From assembly GCA_020851565.1 (NCBI GenBank), contig JADZCN010000113.1:62001-126000 (forward strand): a DNA stretch of 64,000 bases, read 5' to 3'. The notes under the pieces are model-generated. The model was given only the letters and a program-made list of their open reading frames with translations, was not told the DNA's origin and made no database searches. The position numbers and the translations under genes are program-made. Origin of the DNA: Acidobacteriota bacterium (lineage in GTDB: Bacteria; Acidobacteriota; Vicinamibacteria; Vicinamibacterales; UBA2999). This document shows positions 27,799 to 38,722 of this stretch, in pieces (within the stretch, counting starts at the first letter, position 1; each line of letters starts with the position of its first letter).

Positions 27799-28872
27799 TC
27801 AGCTCGCGCGTCGCGCGCGCGAGAGACGATCGAAGCACTCGAAGATGAGCGCCGGCATGCCCAGCAGGGACGAGACGTGCGCGGCGCCGCCCCGGGCGAT
27901 GGCTTCCTTCGGCATCCCGAACACCACGCAGGACTCCTCCGCCTCGGCGATGGTCTCCGCTCCGGCTCGCCGCAGCGCCACCATGCCGTCGGCGCCGTCG
28001 GTGCCCATGCCCGTCAGCAGCAGCGCCACCACGGGCAGGCCGTGGATGCGGGCGACCGATTGGAACATGACGTCCACCGACGGCCGCTGGTAGTGCACCG
28101 CCGGATCCTGGTTCAGGCGCGTCAGCAGGCGGACGCCGTGCGCCTCGACGGTCATGTGATGGTCCCCCGGCGCGACGTACGCCACGCCGCGCTCGAGCGC
28201 CTCGCCGCCTGCGGCTTCGACGACCCGCATCCGGCAGACGCCGCTCAGCCGGTCCGCGAACGCCCTCGTGAAGCCGGCCGGCATGTGCTGTGTGATCACG
28301 ATCGGCGGCATGTCGGCCGGCAGCCGCGTGAGCACCGCCTCGATGGCCTGCGTGCCGCCGGTGGACGCACCGATGGCGATCACGCCGCGGCCCTTCACCG
28401 TGCGCACGGCCGGTTCGGCTGCGGGGACCCCCTCCGCGGCGGCCCGACGGTCGGCGAACCGGATGGGGCTGCCGCCGCGCAGCAGGCGGATGCGCTCGGC
28501 CACGCGGTCGGCCACCTGGCCGACGGCGTGCGGTCCGCCCGGCTTGCCGATGACGTCGATGGCCCCGATGCGGAGCGCCTCGATGCTGGCGGCCGACCCC
28601 TGCTGCGTGAGCGAGCTCACGATGATGGCCGGCACGGGGTAGTGCGCCATCAGCTTCTTCAGGAAGCTGAGGCCGTCCATCCGGGGCATCTCGATGTCCA
28701 GCGTGATCACGTCGGGCTTGTACTGCAGGATCATGTCGCGCGCGATGAACGGATCCGCGGCGCCGCCCACGACCTCGATGTCGGGATGCCTGCGGAGGGC
28801 ATCGCCCAGCAGCTTGCGGACGACGGCCGAGTCGTCCACGAGCAGCACGCGCGTTCTCGGAGCGGCGGCCAT
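27799..28872 (-). CDS. cheB: Protein-glutamate methylesterase CheB
   Basis: RVLLVDDSAVVRKLL...LDIEMPRMDGLSFLKKLM...IAIGASTGGTQAIEAVLTRLP...MGTDGADGM. Confidence 0.97.
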   Translation of the reverse strand: MAAAPRTRVLLVDDSAVVRKLLGDALRRHPDIEVVGGAADPFIARDMILQYKPDVITLDIEMPRMDGLSFLKKLMAHYPVPAIIVSSLTQQGSAASIEALRIGAIDVIGKPGGPHAVGQVADRVAERIRLLRGGSPIRFADRRAAAEGVPAAEPAVRTVKGRGVIAIGASTGGTQAIEAVLTRLPADMPPIVITQHMPAGFTRAFADRLSGVCRMRVVEAAGGEALERGVAYVAPGDHHMTVEAHGVRLLTRLNQDPAVHYQRPSVDVMFQSVARIHGLPVVALLLTGMGTDGADGMVALRRAGAETIAEAEESCVVFGMPKEAIARGGAAHVSSLLGMPALIFECFDRLSRARRAS

Positions 28873-28873
28873 C

Positions 28874-29386
28874 TCAGCTCCGCCCGGCGGGATCGGTGGG
28901 CGACAGCGCCAGCCGGATCGGCGCGTCGTTCAGCGTCATGCCGGCGCTCGCGCCCGCGCCCGTCGCGCCCTCGGGGCGCACCGCGGTGGACACCACGGGC
29001 GCGCGCAGGTCGAAGCGTTCGCTCCGGTACGAGTGGGTGAGCCACGCGCCGCACGCCATGTTGGCGAGCTCGCCCGTGAAGTCGCGCACCTGATCGGCCG
29101 CGAGATCCTCGGCCGCGAGCCCCGAGAACGACGCGCAGAGGTCCACGGCCAGGGCCTCGGGCAGAGACAGGGTCGCGATGCCCTCGAACGGCCCGACGAA
29201 GGCCACTGACGCCGACAGCCAGGGCTCTCCGGCGTCGCGCGCGGCCAGCAGCGCTTCGAACCTCGCCGCGTCGCAGGGCTCGGCCCAGGCGAACAGGCTG
29301 CCTTCGGCGACGCGCACGAGGGCGTCGCCGAGGGCGGCCAGGGCGTCACCGCCCGGCAGGTGCTGGAGTGAGATTGGAGAGGACAT
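28874..29386 (-). CDS. cheX: CheX/CheC-like chemotaxis phosphatase
   Basis: DFTGELANMACGAWLT (ExxN phosphatase motif), between cheB and cheY. Confidence 0.7.
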   Translation of the reverse strand: MSSPISLQHLPGGDALAALGDALVRVAEGSLFAWAEPCDAARFEALLAARDAGEPWLSASVAFVGPFEGIATLSLPEALAVDLCASFSGLAAEDLAADQVRDFTGELANMACGAWLTHSYRSERFDLRAPVVSTAVRPEGATGAGASAGMTLNDAPIRLALSPTDPAGRS

Positions 29387-29801
29387 CGCGCATCACCTCG
29401 GGCCGGAAGGGTTTCTCGACATACATCCGCACGTTCAGGTCCGCCGCCTCCATCCGCCGCGAGTCGGATCCGTCGGTCGAGATGACGATGCGGACGACGT
29501 CGCGCCACTCCTCCCGGTCCTGCATGGCGCGCAGCAGCTCCGTGCCGGTCATCACCGGCATGTTGATGTCGGTGAAGACGAACTGCACCGGGTGGCGATC
29601 CAGGACGCCGAGCGCCTCCTGGCCGTTCGCCGCCTCGAAGATGGTGCCGACGGGGACGCCGGCCAGTGCCGCCACGCGCTTGATCATCGCCCGCATGGTG
29701 GCCGAGTCGTCCACGATCAGGATGTTCGGCGCCGCTTCCGGCGCGGCCTCAGCAGACACGGGCTCCACGTCACACTCTCCTGGTTGCGCCCGGCGCGTCA
29801 T
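29346..29801 (-). CDS. cheY: CheY-type response regulator
   Basis: NILIVDDSATMRAMIKRV...FVFTDINMPVMTGTELL...YVEKPFRPE; ATG at 29801 overlaps the cheR stop. Confidence 0.9.
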   Translation of the reverse strand: MTRRAQPGECDVEPVSAEAAPEAAPNILIVDDSATMRAMIKRVAALAGVPVGTIFEAANGQEALGVLDRHPVQFVFTDINMPVMTGTELLRAMQDREEWRDVVRIVISTDGSDSRRMEAADLNVRMYVEKPFRPEVMRDVLSNLTPAPAGR

Positions 29802-30643
29802 GCGCGGGGCCGCCGAAACACCGCGGGCACGACCGGCTGCAGTCCGTGCCTGAGGCCGTTGAGACTCTCCGAGTGCGCGATGAAGAGGTAGCCGCCGGGC
29901 TCGAGATGGCGCTCGAGCATCGTGATCACCCGCTGCTGCACCGCCTTGTCGAAGTAGATCATCACGTTGCGGCAGAAGATGAAGTCGAAGCGCCGATCGA
30001 GCGACGCGATCTCGAGCAGGTTCATCTGCCGGAACTCCACGAGACTCCGTACCCGGGCCTGCACCCGCGCCAGGCCGGCCTGCGCCCCCAGGCCCTTCTC
30101 GAAATAGGCGCGCAGGAGCGGCTGCGGCACGTCGCCGACCCGCTCCATCCGGTAGACGCCGCCGCGCGCGGTGGCCAGGGCCTTGGTCGAGATGTCCGAG
30201 GCCAGCAGGCGCACGCGGCTGCAGCCCGCCTCGAGCAGCGACATCAGGATGGTGTAGGGCTCCTCGCCCGTCGAGCACGCGGCGCTCCAGCCGTCGAGGC
30301 CGGTGGTGCGCGCCTTCTCGGCCATCTCCGCCAGCACCGGCCCGGTGAGGAACGTGAAGTGCTGCGGCTCGCGGAAGAAGTGCGTGTGGTTGGTGGCCAT
30401 CGCGTCGAGCAGCGCCGTCAGCTCCTCGCCGGTGGCGTCGCCGTGTACGTGCTTCAGGTACTGTGAGAAGCTCTTGAAGCCGCCGGCCTTGACGCGCTTC
30501 TGCAGGCGGGCCGTCACCAGCTCGCGCTTGCCGGCGTGCAGCGTGATGCCGCTCTTCTCGTAGACGAGCTGGATGATGGCCGACAGGTCCCGCTCGCTGA
30601 GCGGCGGTGTCTGGTCGATGCCGGGCAGCAGAGGCGCCTCCAT
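29798..30643 (-). CDS. cheR: Chemotaxis protein methyltransferase CheR
   Basis: NHTHFFREPQHFTFL...AACSTGEEPYTILMSLLEAG...FDFIFCRNVMIYFDK. Confidence 0.97.
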   Translation of the reverse strand: MEAPLLPGIDQTPPLSERDLSAIIQLVYEKSGITLHAGKRELVTARLQKRVKAGGFKSFSQYLKHVHGDATGEELTALLDAMATNHTHFFREPQHFTFLTGPVLAEMAEKARTTGLDGWSAACSTGEEPYTILMSLLEAGCSRVRLLASDISTKALATARGGVYRMERVGDVPQPLLRAYFEKGLGAQAGLARVQARVRSLVEFRQMNLLEIASLDRRFDFIFCRNVMIYFDKAVQQRVITMLERHLEPGGYLFIAHSESLNGLRHGLQPVVPAVFRRPRA

Positions 30644-30644
30644 C

Positions 30645-32384
30645 TCATGCCGCCTGCCGCGCCGGGCTCTTGTCCATGACGGCCACCAGGCCCCCGGCGT
30701 CGAGGATGAGGCCGATCCGGCCGTCGCCGAGGATGGCGCCGCCCGCCACGCCGCGCACGCCCTCGAACGCCTCGCCGAGCGACTTGATCACCACCTCCTG
30801 CTTGCCGAGCAGCTCGTCCACCACCAGCGCCACCGGCCGCCCGTTGTCCTCGATGACCACGACCGTGCTGGCCGTGATGTCGCGCGTGCCGCCGTCGACG
30901 GCGAACAGGTCGCCGACGTCGAGGATGGGAATCAGCCGGTCGCGCACCTGCACCATGCAGGGGCGTCCGTGCACCGAGTGCACCTGGCTCCCGGCCGGCC
31001 GCAGCGACTCGCGCACCGCGTGGGTGGGAATCACGAAGCGCCCGTGCCCCACGCGCAGCAGGATGCCGTCGACGATGGCCAGCGTGAGCGGCAGGCGGAT
31101 GGAGAAGGTCGTCCCCTGCCCGCGCGCGGTGTGAATCTCGATGCGGCCCCGGAGGGCCTCGATGTTCCGCCGCACGACGTCCATGCCGACGCCACGGCCC
31201 GAGATCTCGGTGACGGTTTCGGCGGTGGAGAAGCCCGGCTGGAAGATCAGCTGGTGAATCTCCGCGGGCGACAGCGACGTCCCCTCGGCCATCAGCCCCT
31301 GCTTGACGGCCTTGGCGAGGATGCGATCCGTGTCCAGCCCCGCGCCATCGTCGGCGATCTCGATGACGATGTTGCCGGCTTCGTGGAACGCGCTCAGGCG
31401 GATCGATGCCTGGGCAGGCTTGCCGGCGGCGACGCGCGCATCGGCCGGCTCCACGCCGTGATCCACGCTGTTGCGCAGCATGTGCATCAGCGGATCGTGG
31501 ATGTCCTCGACCACGCGGCGATCGAGCTCCGTGTCCTCGCCCTGCAGCGTCAGGTCGATGGGCTTGCCCGATTTCTTGCCCAGGTCCCGGACCAGCCGGA
31601 CCATCTTCTGGAAGGTCTGCCGGATGGGCACCATGCGCATGGACATCGCGTTGCGCTGCAGGTCGCTCGTGATCCGCTTGAGCTGCGAGAGGCGGCGGCC
31701 GAGCCGTTCATCGGTGGACCGCGCGAGCGCGGGATCCTCGGCGAGGATCGACTGGGCGATCACCAGTTCGCCCACCATGTCGATGAGGTTGTCGAGCTTG
31801 CGCGTATCGACCTTTACCGTCCCCTGCGACTCGTCGCGGCGAATGGGCTGACCGGCGCCTGCGGCGTCCCGCTGGGGCACGGCGACGGGGAGCGGCGCTT
31901 CCCGGGCGGGGGCCGCAGCCGGAGCCGCGGCCTGTCCCTCCCCGCCGGCGACCAGCGCATCCACGGCCTCCATCAGCGCATGCCGCCGGGCATGCACGTC
32001 TGTGGCCGCCGCGCCGGCCACCCGCGCGGGCAGCTCCTGGATCATCAGCGTGAGCAGGTCCACCGCCTGCAGCACGACCTCGAACTCATCGGGCCCCATC
32101 ACGTGCCTGCCCGAACGCGCCAGGTCGAGGAGGTTCTCCACCTTGTGTGCCACCTCCTGCACGGAGGTGACCCCGAGCGCCCCGGCGTTGCCCTTGATGG
32201 TATGGAACGGGCGGAAGACGTCGTTGAGCAGCTTGACGTCGCCGGGTGTGGACTCGAGCTGCAGCACGACGCTCTCGATCGTGCCCAGGTGGTCGAGCGC
32301 CTCGGTGACGAACATGCCCGTCACCTCGGGATCGCTGGCCAGGGTGGCCAGTTCGTCCTCCGGGTTCCATGCTGTCGAGTCCAT
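30645..32384 (-). CDS. cheA: Chemotaxis histidine kinase CheA
   Basis: P1 FRPFHTIKGNAGALG; LDNLIDMVGELVIAQS; HMLRNSVDHGVE; ISGRGVGMDVVRRNIE; start at MDSTAWNPEDEL. Confidence 0.96.
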   Translation of the reverse strand: MDSTAWNPEDELATLASDPEVTGMFVTEALDHLGTIESVVLQLESTPGDVKLLNDVFRPFHTIKGNAGALGVTSVQEVAHKVENLLDLARSGRHVMGPDEFEVVLQAVDLLTLMIQELPARVAGAAATDVHARRHALMEAVDALVAGGEGQAAAPAAAPAREAPLPVAVPQRDAAGAGQPIRRDESQGTVKVDTRKLDNLIDMVGELVIAQSILAEDPALARSTDERLGRRLSQLKRITSDLQRNAMSMRMVPIRQTFQKMVRLVRDLGKKSGKPIDLTLQGEDTELDRRVVEDIHDPLMHMLRNSVDHGVEPADARVAAGKPAQASIRLSAFHEAGNIVIEIADDGAGLDTDRILAKAVKQGLMAEGTSLSPAEIHQLIFQPGFSTAETVTEISGRGVGMDVVRRNIEALRGRIEIHTARGQGTTFSIRLPLTLAIVDGILLRVGHGRFVIPTHAVRESLRPAGSQVHSVHGRPCMVQVRDRLIPILDVGDLFAVDGGTRDITASTVVVIEDNGRPVALVVDELLGKQEVVIKSLGEAFEGVRGVAGGAILGDGRIGLILDAGGLVAVMDKSPARQAA

Positions 32385-32497
32385 GCCAGGTCGTCTCGGT
32401 GCCGTTGGAGTAATCGTCAGCCCCGGACGGCTGCTTGAGCCGTGCCGGGGCACCCTGTCCCGGCTCGTGTGCGCCGCGAGCCGGGCCGTGCCACCTC

Positions 32498-34525
32498 TCA
32501 GCCCTCGTGGGGCCGCGGCACCTGCCTCAGATGCCGAGACCGCCGCGCGAGGCCCCGCGGCTCCGCCGCCATAGTCGCCGTCCGATCCGGCGCCGTCGCG
32601 GTGGCCGGCGCCGGCTCCGCGGTCCGGATCGGTTCCCAGGGCTCCCGGGCCTCCGCCGCCGGTGCGTCGCCGTGTGCGCCGGCCCCGAGCAGCGCCGCGA
32701 GCCGGCCCACGACCTCCCGTGAGGCGTCGGCCTGCGCGTTGAGTTCCTCGCTCGCCGCCGCGCCCTCTTCGGCGGTCGCCGCCGTCGCCTGCGTGACCTT
32801 CTCCATCTGCTGGAGGGCCCGGGTCACCTGGTCGATGCCGTGTGACTGCTGCTGGCTCGCCTCGCGCACTTCGGCCACGATGGCCTTCACCTGTGCCACG
32901 CTGCCGGTGATGGCGCGGATGGCCGCGGCGACCTGCGCCACACGCTCGGAGCCTTCCTGTGAACGCGCCACCGACTCCTCGATGAGACCGCTGGTGTCCC
33001 GCGCCGCCCGAGCCGAGCGCTGCGCGAGCGTGCGCACCTCGTCGGCGACAACGGCGAAGCCCATGCCCGCCTCGCCGGCCCGCGCCGCTTCGACGGCGGC
33101 GTTCAGGGCGAGGAGGTTGGTCTGGAACGCGATCTCATCGATCATCCTGATGATCTTCGCCACCTCGCCGCTCGATGACTGGATGGCGTCCATCGAGGAC
33201 ACCATGTCGGCGAGCGCGGCGTTCGACTGGTCCACCTGCGCCGCGACGTCGGCGACGAGCGCGGTGGCCCGCGTGGCGCTCTCCGCGTTCTTCGTCGTCA
33301 TCGACGCGATCTCCTCCATCGACGCGGACGTGTTCTCCAGCGAGGCGGCCTGCTCGGCGGCGCCGTGCGACAGCGACTGGGCCGACGCGGACACCTGCGC
33401 CGCGGTCGACGTGACCTGCGCGGCCCCGGCGCGCAGCTCCTGGGTCATGCGGGCCAGCGGGCCGGTGATGCTGCGCGTGATGAAGAACACCAGGCCCAGC
33501 GCCGCGGCGATGGCGAGCGCGCTCCAGCCCAGCGCCTGGAGGCGCGAGGCCCGGAGCGCCTCGAGGCGCAGGCCGAGCAGCGCGGCGAGCTCGTCGGCGC
33601 CCGCGCGGGAGAGGGCGAAGCTCGCGTCGCGTGCGGCGCGTGCCGCCTGCGCCGCATCCTCGAGACCGGCGTCGGCCGAGTCCGCGGACCGTTGCAGGGC
33701 CACCACGAGCGCGTCGTTGGCCTCGGTGTAACGCTGCAGCAGCGGGGCGAGGCCAGCGAGCGTCGGGCTGGTGCCGTGGAAGGCGGCGTCCTCGGCGAGC
33801 GCGGTCTGCAGGTCCGACACGATCCGTTGTCCGTCGGTCTCCTTGAGCATGGCGGCCGCCACGGCCAGGCCGGCCCGCGTCGCCGCGTCCGGCGGCGGGC
33901 CACCCGGACGGTCCACCGTGTCCATGATCGACGCCAGCCGATCCTGCGTCTGCGGCAGGGCCACGATCACCGCATCCATGGTGTAGTAGCTGTCGAGATC
34001 GGGATCGAGAATCAGGTTCGACGTGTCGCCCAGGTGCGCGATCATCGTGCGCACGTCGCTCATCAGGTGCGCGTGGCCGGGACCTGAGGCCGTGCCGGGG
34101 GGCGCGTTTCGCACCTGGTCCCATTCCGCGCGCACGGTCTCGAGGGCGACGTGTCGACGGTTGCGCGCTGCGAGCCCCTCGCCGGTGAACTGCAGGGCGG
34201 CCCCGTGGGCCGCGGAGGCCGCCTCGAGCGCGGCCAGTGCACGGTCGATCCGTTCGGCGTGCCGCGACATCTCGGCGGCCGCCGCGGCGTCCCCGCTGGC
34301 GGCGCGCCGGGCGAGCACCGCGTGCTCGCCGAGCGCATCGACGAGCAGGTCCAGCGGCCGGTGCATCTCCACGCCGGCGAGCTCGAGCTCGGCGAAGTCG
34401 ATGTCCTTGGTCGCCGTCTTCGCGATCAGGAAGGTCATCGTCGCCAGGGGGACGAGGAACGCGGCGCTGATCAGCATCAGCCGCTCGGCAACGGGTCGGC
34501 GCGCCAGGAAGGTGTGGAGGCTCAT
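32498..34525 (-). CDS. Methyl-accepting chemotaxis protein
   Basis: [58 protein letters not shown] hairpin signature; N-terminal TM. Confidence 0.96.
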   Translation of the reverse strand: MSLHTFLARRPVAERLMLISAAFLVPLATMTFLIAKTATKDIDFAELELAGVEMHRPLDLLVDALGEHAVLARRAASGDAAAAAEMSRHAERIDRALAALEAASAAHGAALQFTGEGLAARNRRHVALETVRAEWDQVRNAPPGTASGPGHAHLMSDVRTMIAHLGDTSNLILDPDLDSYYTMDAVIVALPQTQDRLASIMDTVDRPGGPPPDAATRAGLAVAAAMLKETDGQRIVSDLQTALAEDAAFHGTSPTLAGLAPLLQRYTEANDALVVALQRSADSADAGLEDAAQAARAARDASFALSRAGADELAALLGLRLEALRASRLQALGWSALAIAAALGLVFFITRSITGPLARMTQELRAGAAQVTSTAAQVSASAQSLSHGAAEQAASLENTSASMEEIASMTTKNAESATRATALVADVAAQVDQSNAALADMVSSMDAIQSSSGEVAKIIRMIDEIAFQTNLLALNAAVEAARAGEAGMGFAVVADEVRTLAQRSARAARDTSGLIEESVARSQEGSERVAQVAAAIRAITGSVAQVKAIVAEVREASQQQSHGIDQVTRALQQMEKVTQATAATAEEGAAASEELNAQADASREVVGRLAALLGAGAHGDAPAAEAREPWEPIRTAEPAPATATAPDRTATMAAEPRGLARRSRHLRQVPRPHEG

Positions 34526-34544
34526 GATCGTTGGATGACGGCTG

Positions 34545-34572
34545 GTCCCCGGCGCCCGCGGGCGCCGGGGAC
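34545..34572. repeat. Perfect 28-bp palindrome between cheW and mcp
   Basis: gtccccggcgcccgcgggcgccggggac equals its own reverse complement. Confidence 0.85.
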
Positions 34573-34598
34573 ACGGGACACCGGGACGCCGGCGCGCC

Positions 34599-35117
34599 CT
34601 AGAAGATGCGCCCGCCGAGCGCGCTGTCGGCGCCGAGCACGCGGTCCAGATCGAGCAGGATCTTGACCGTGCCCTTCACCTTCGCCAGGCCCAGCATGTA
34701 GTCGGTGGAGACCCGATCGCCGAACTCGGGCGCGGGATCGATCTCCGGCGCCGCGACGTTGAGCACCTCGGACACGGCGTCCACCACGATCCCCAGCTTC
34801 ACGGTCGTGTCCGACAGGGCCACGTCCACGACGACAATGCACGTCCGCTCGGTAGCCTCCTGCGAGGGCAGGCCGAACTTGGCGCGCAGGTCGATGACGG
34901 GAATCACCTTGCCCCGCAGGTTGATCACGCCCCGCACGTGGGGCGGCACCTGCGGCACCTGCGTGATGTCCATCACCTTGATGATCTCCCGTACCTTCAG
35001 CACGGGCAGCCCGTACTCCTCGGCGTCCAGCGCGAAGGTCAGGTACTTGCCCGCCAGGGCAGGGGCGGCGGAACCCGCCTGGGTCCCGGCTTCCTCGACA
35101 GCCACGGTGCCAACCAT
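34599..35117 (-). CDS. cheW: Chemotaxis coupling protein CheW
   Basis: [61 protein letters not shown]. Confidence 0.97.
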   Translation of the reverse strand: MVGTVAVEEAGTQAGSAAPALAGKYLTFALDAEEYGLPVLKVREIIKVMDITQVPQVPPHVRGVINLRGKVIPVIDLRAKFGLPSQEATERTCIVVVDVALSDTTVKLGIVVDAVSEVLNVAAPEIDPAPEFGDRVSTDYMLGLAKVKGTVKILLDLDRVLGADSALGGRIF

Positions 35118-35139
35118 GTCGATGCTCCTCGGGTCCGGG

Positions 35140-36729
35140 TCAGAAGGATCCGTAGGTGCCCGTGTCGCCGAGCGGAATCACGTCCTCGGCCGACCTGGGC
35201 GTGGCGGCCGCCGTTCGCGGGGCCGGTTTCTGACGCATCGACACCACGCGGGCGGGATCGCTGGCCGCGAGGCGCGCCGGCGGTGCGGGTGCCACGGCCG
35301 CCGATGCGCCGCCCACCAGCGCATCGAGCCGGCGCACGACGCCCATCGACTGCTCGGCCTGGGCGTTGAGCTCCTCGCTCGCCGCCGCGCTCTCCTCGGC
35401 CGTCGCCGCCGTCGTCTGCGTGACCTTCTCCATCTGCTGGATGGCCTGGGCCACCTGGTCGATGCCCTGGGTCTGCTGCTGGCTGGCCTCGCGCACCTCG
35501 GCGACGATGCCCTTCACCTGCGCCACGGAGCCGGTGATGGCGCTGATGGCCGCCGCCACCTGCTCCACCTTCGTCGAGCCCTCCTGCGACCGCGCGATCG
35601 ATTCCTCGATGAGCCCCGCGGTGTCCTTGGCCGCCTGCGCCGAGCGCTGGGCCAGGTTGCGGACCTCGTCGGCCACCACCGCGAAGCCCATGCCGGCCTC
35701 ACCGGCGCGGGCCGCTTCCACTGCGGCGTTCAGGGCCAGGATGTTCGTCTGGAAGGCGATCTCGTCGATCGTCTTGATGATCTTCGCCACCTTGTTGCTC
35801 GATTCCTTGATGGCGCTCATCGAGGCGACCATCTCGGTCAGGGCGGCGTTCGACTCGTCCACCTGCTGCGCGACACCGGTGACCAGCGCCGAGGCCTGCT
35901 GCGCGTTCTCGGCGTTCTTGCGCGTCATCGACGCCATCTCCTCCATCGACGCGGACGTCTCCTCGAGCGAGGCCGCCTGCTCGGTGGCCCCCTGCGACAG
36001 CGACTGCGCCGAGGTGGACACCTGTCCCGCCGCGGATACCACCTGGCCGGCGCCTTCGCGCAGCTCGGACACCGCCGTCGACAGCACGCTGGAGGTGCTG
36101 CGCACGATGACCCAGGCCAGCCCGGCCGCCACGAGCACGCCGATGAACAGCCCGATCGCGATGCCCGTGATCGTCGAGCCGACGTTGGCCTCGATCTGCT
36201 CGCCGGCCTTCCGGCCGTTCTCGATGTTCCACTCGCTCACCGTCTCCATCGCGTCCCGGAACGGCGTGTAGGCAGGCACGAACTTCTGCGCGAAGGCCGC
36301 CACGGCCTCGCCCTCGCCCTTCTCCTTGCGCGCCTTGATGACCGCATCCTTGCCCTGGAGGAACGTCACGCGCGCCGGCGTGATGGCCTCGAAGTTCCGC
36401 CGGTCGTCCGGTTGCGTGATGGTCTTGTCGTACTCGGCCATCACCTTGTCGATGGCGTCCTTCGTCTTGCCGATCTCGGCCTCGATCTCCTGCATCTCGG
36501 CAGGAGACGCGGCGTGCGCCGCGCGCAGCGTCAGGGCGTAGTTGTCCTTCACCAGCGCCGCCATCTTTCCGCTCAGCGCCGTGCCGGGCAGGCTGTCCAT
36601 CGCGATGAGGCGGGCGTCCGCCTGAATCGACAGCACGCGCGAAATGGCGAAGCCGCCCACCACGATCATCACGGTCAGCACGGCGGCGAACCCCGCCATC
36701 AGCCTCTTGCCTATCGTCCAGTTGGACAT
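35140..36729 (-). CDS. Methyl-accepting chemotaxis protein
   Basis: [84 protein letters not shown]. Confidence 0.96.
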   Translation of the reverse strand: MSNWTIGKRLMAGFAAVLTVMIVVGGFAISRVLSIQADARLIAMDSLPGTALSGKMAALVKDNYALTLRAAHAASPAEMQEIEAEIGKTKDAIDKVMAEYDKTITQPDDRRNFEAITPARVTFLQGKDAVIKARKEKGEGEAVAAFAQKFVPAYTPFRDAMETVSEWNIENGRKAGEQIEANVGSTITGIAIGLFIGVLVAAGLAWVIVRSTSSVLSTAVSELREGAGQVVSAAGQVSTSAQSLSQGATEQAASLEETSASMEEMASMTRKNAENAQQASALVTGVAQQVDESNAALTEMVASMSAIKESSNKVAKIIKTIDEIAFQTNILALNAAVEAARAGEAGMGFAVVADEVRNLAQRSAQAAKDTAGLIEESIARSQEGSTKVEQVAAAISAITGSVAQVKGIVAEVREASQQQTQGIDQVAQAIQQMEKVTQTTAATAEESAAASEELNAQAEQSMGVVRRLDALVGGASAAVAPAPPARLAASDPARVVSMRQKPAPRTAAATPRSAEDVIPLGDTGTYGSF

Positions 36730-36899
36730 CTGAAGTTCCTCCACAAGGGCGCATCCCCGTGCGCCAGGATCACCGACTGCCGAATCCCCATCCCCGTCCT
36801 GCGTCGTGAGCGCGGCCGGTCGCATGCCGGCCGCGATCGAACCCGGACTGTGCACGAACGGTGCCAGGCGCAAGGGCCGGCCCCGCCGCTACACCCACG

Positions 36900-36926
36900 C
36901 AATCGGAGTTGCGTCGCATCGCTTGA
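36900..36926 (-). promoter_or_regulatory. Candidate sigma28 promoter TCAAG-N14-TCCGATTG for the mcp-cheW-mcp-cheARYXBD operon
   Basis: Minus strand TCAAGCGATGCGACGCAACTCCGATTG. Confidence 0.6.
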
Positions 36927-36994
36927 ATCGGAAGGAGTCGTGAACCGCGGTGTCGGCGGGCCGACCGCCTTCGTCGAAATGCTGACGGATCGCG

Positions 36995-37849
36995 CTATGG
37001 CGTGCGGGGTCGCGGGACGTGACGAACGGCGATGCCGGCGGACACGAACCACGCGGACGCTCCCGCGCTCACGCTTCGCCCGGCCGACGCGTCCAGCTGC
37101 AGGTCCGGCCCGATCAGTCGCGTGACGCCGGCGTCGACCGTCCACGCGCCGCCCCCCGCGCGCGCGGCCGGCCTCGTGCCCGACACCTCGGCGAACGCGG
37201 CCCAGCCGGCGACGAGGTCGCGGCCGAGAGACCCGGCCAGGCCACGCTGCCAGACGCGGCCGGCCCCGTCGCTCGACGCCGAGACGGCCACGTTCCCGCC
37301 GGCTTGCAGGCCCGCGGGCAGCGTGTGCTGCCACGCGAGCGTGAGCGAGGGATCGACGGCGCCGGACGAGAACGCGGCGCTGCCAGCCGGCAGCGACACG
37401 GCGGGAATCATGGCGATCTCCAGCTCGCCCCGGCGTTCGCGCACCAGCCGGATCTTGAGGCCCGCGGTGAGGTCGGCCCGGCCGGTGTGCCGCACGTGCG
37501 CGTGTACCTCCGACACGAGACCGTCAGAACCGATTCGCGCCTCCACACCCCGGCCCAGCCCCATGCGCAGCACGGTCTGCGGGGCCACGAGCGTCGTGGC
37601 ATCCACGCCGGATTCCGCCGTGACGCCGATCTCCACCTGGATGACCCCGCGGGCCAGGACCGTGGGCGGATCGCTCAACCCGGGCCGGTCGGCGGCGATG
37701 GGCGGCGCGTCGGTTCGTGGGGCCGCCGCATCCTGCGCGAGCGCCGGAGACGCCGGCAGTGCGGCGCCAACGGCGCACGCGAGAACGAACAGGCGAAGGG
37801 ATCCGCCCGGGAGCGCCACGGTCCCGCGTGTCGAACAGGAACGGCGCAC
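36995..37849 (-). CDS. Outer-membrane beta-barrel protein, Phenol_MetA_deg-like
   Basis: Signal peptide; IAADRPGLSDPPTVLARGVIQVEIGVTAE...LRMGLGRGVEARIGSDG...AWFVSAGIAVR. Confidence 0.65.
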   Translation of the reverse strand: MRRSCSTRGTVALPGGSLRLFVLACAVGAALPASPALAQDAAAPRTDAPPIAADRPGLSDPPTVLARGVIQVEIGVTAESGVDATTLVAPQTVLRMGLGRGVEARIGSDGLVSEVHAHVRHTGRADLTAGLKIRLVRERRGELEIAMIPAVSLPAGSAAFSSGAVDPSLTLAWQHTLPAGLQAGGNVAVSASSDGAGRVWQRGLAGSLGRDLVAGWAAFAEVSGTRPAARAGGGAWTVDAGVTRLIGPDLQLDASAGRSVSAGASAWFVSAGIAVRHVPRPRTP

Positions 37850-37854
37850 GGGCG

Positions 37855-38640
37855 CTACTGCACCGAGATCCCGAGGCCGCCATAGACGCGGCTCGGGAAG
37901 AGCTCGCTCGCCAGCGTCCGCGAGTAGTTGACGAAGGGCGCCACGCTCAAATGCTTCAGCGGCGTCGGCACCTTCACCTTGACGCCGAACGTGGCGTCAC
38001 TGAAGGTCGAGCGATCGATCCACTGGTGATGGTTGTAGCCGATGCTGGCACTTGGCGTGACCGCGATGCCGTGGCCCATCGGGTACTCGTGGGCCACGCC
38101 CGCATTCACGTAGGTGCCCGAGCCCGCGTGCACGTCCTGGTAGACCCGCACCGCCGGGTTCATGTACGACGCATGCGCGACGCCGGCGTACACCTCGTCG
38201 GAATGGCGCCCCGTTTCCGCCGGCGGGAACACGTAGTTGATCCAGCCGGCGGACAGCGTGAGGCGGCCGGCCGATGCCGAGTAGTCCACGATCACGTCGT
38301 GCTCGGTGAGCGGGCCACCGGCGCGGCGACCCGCCACGTTGGCCCACGACGAAACCGTCAGCCCTCCCACCCTGATCCACGACGTCGGCTGCAGGCTGAA
38401 CGCGTCGGTTGGGACGAAGCCGCGCCAGATGTAGGCGCTGGTCGCAACCAGGTCGGTGCCCGCCGTGATCTTCACCCGCCTCAGGGCCTCGGCCAGCGTC
38501 TCGGGCGCCGGCTGCGACGCCGGCGCCTGGGCCGACGACGACTCGGCCGATGCGGCCGGTGTTCCCTGCGCGTGCGCGCCGCGCACCCCCGCCGCCATCG
38601 TCGCGGCCGTGGCCGCCACGACGACGATCACGCGCATCAT
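37855..38640 (-). CDS. Putative outer-membrane beta-barrel protein (TorF-like porin)
   Basis: Signal peptide then KITAGTDLVATSAYIWRGFVPTDAFSLQPTSWIRVGGLTVSSW; alternating beta-strands. Confidence 0.6.
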   Translation of the reverse strand: MMRVIVVVAATAATMAAGVRGAHAQGTPAASAESSSAQAPASQPAPETLAEALRRVKITAGTDLVATSAYIWRGFVPTDAFSLQPTSWIRVGGLTVSSWANVAGRRAGGPLTEHDVIVDYSASAGRLTLSAGWINYVFPPAETGRHSDEVYAGVAHASYMNPAVRVYQDVHAGSGTYVNAGVAHEYPMGHGIAVTPSASIGYNHHQWIDRSTFSDATFGVKVKVPTPLKHLSVAPFVNYSRTLASELFPSRVYGGLGISVQ

Positions 38641-38722
38641 GCGCACCTGCCCGAACGAACGGAGTCCCGGTCCGAACACGATCCACCTCCTCATGCGCCC
38701 GCGGTCCATCCGTGCCCGGGCG

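Noticed and set aside
26597-28093. 498-aa plus-strand ORF antisense to the cheB/cheD/HDOD genes
   Set aside because: Composition artefact of high-GC shadow frames; no domain-like motifs.
30573-32438. 621-aa plus-strand ORF antisense to cheA
   Set aside because: Arg/His/Gly/Asp-rich translation typical of GC-rich antisense frames; cheA on the minus strand has full domain support.
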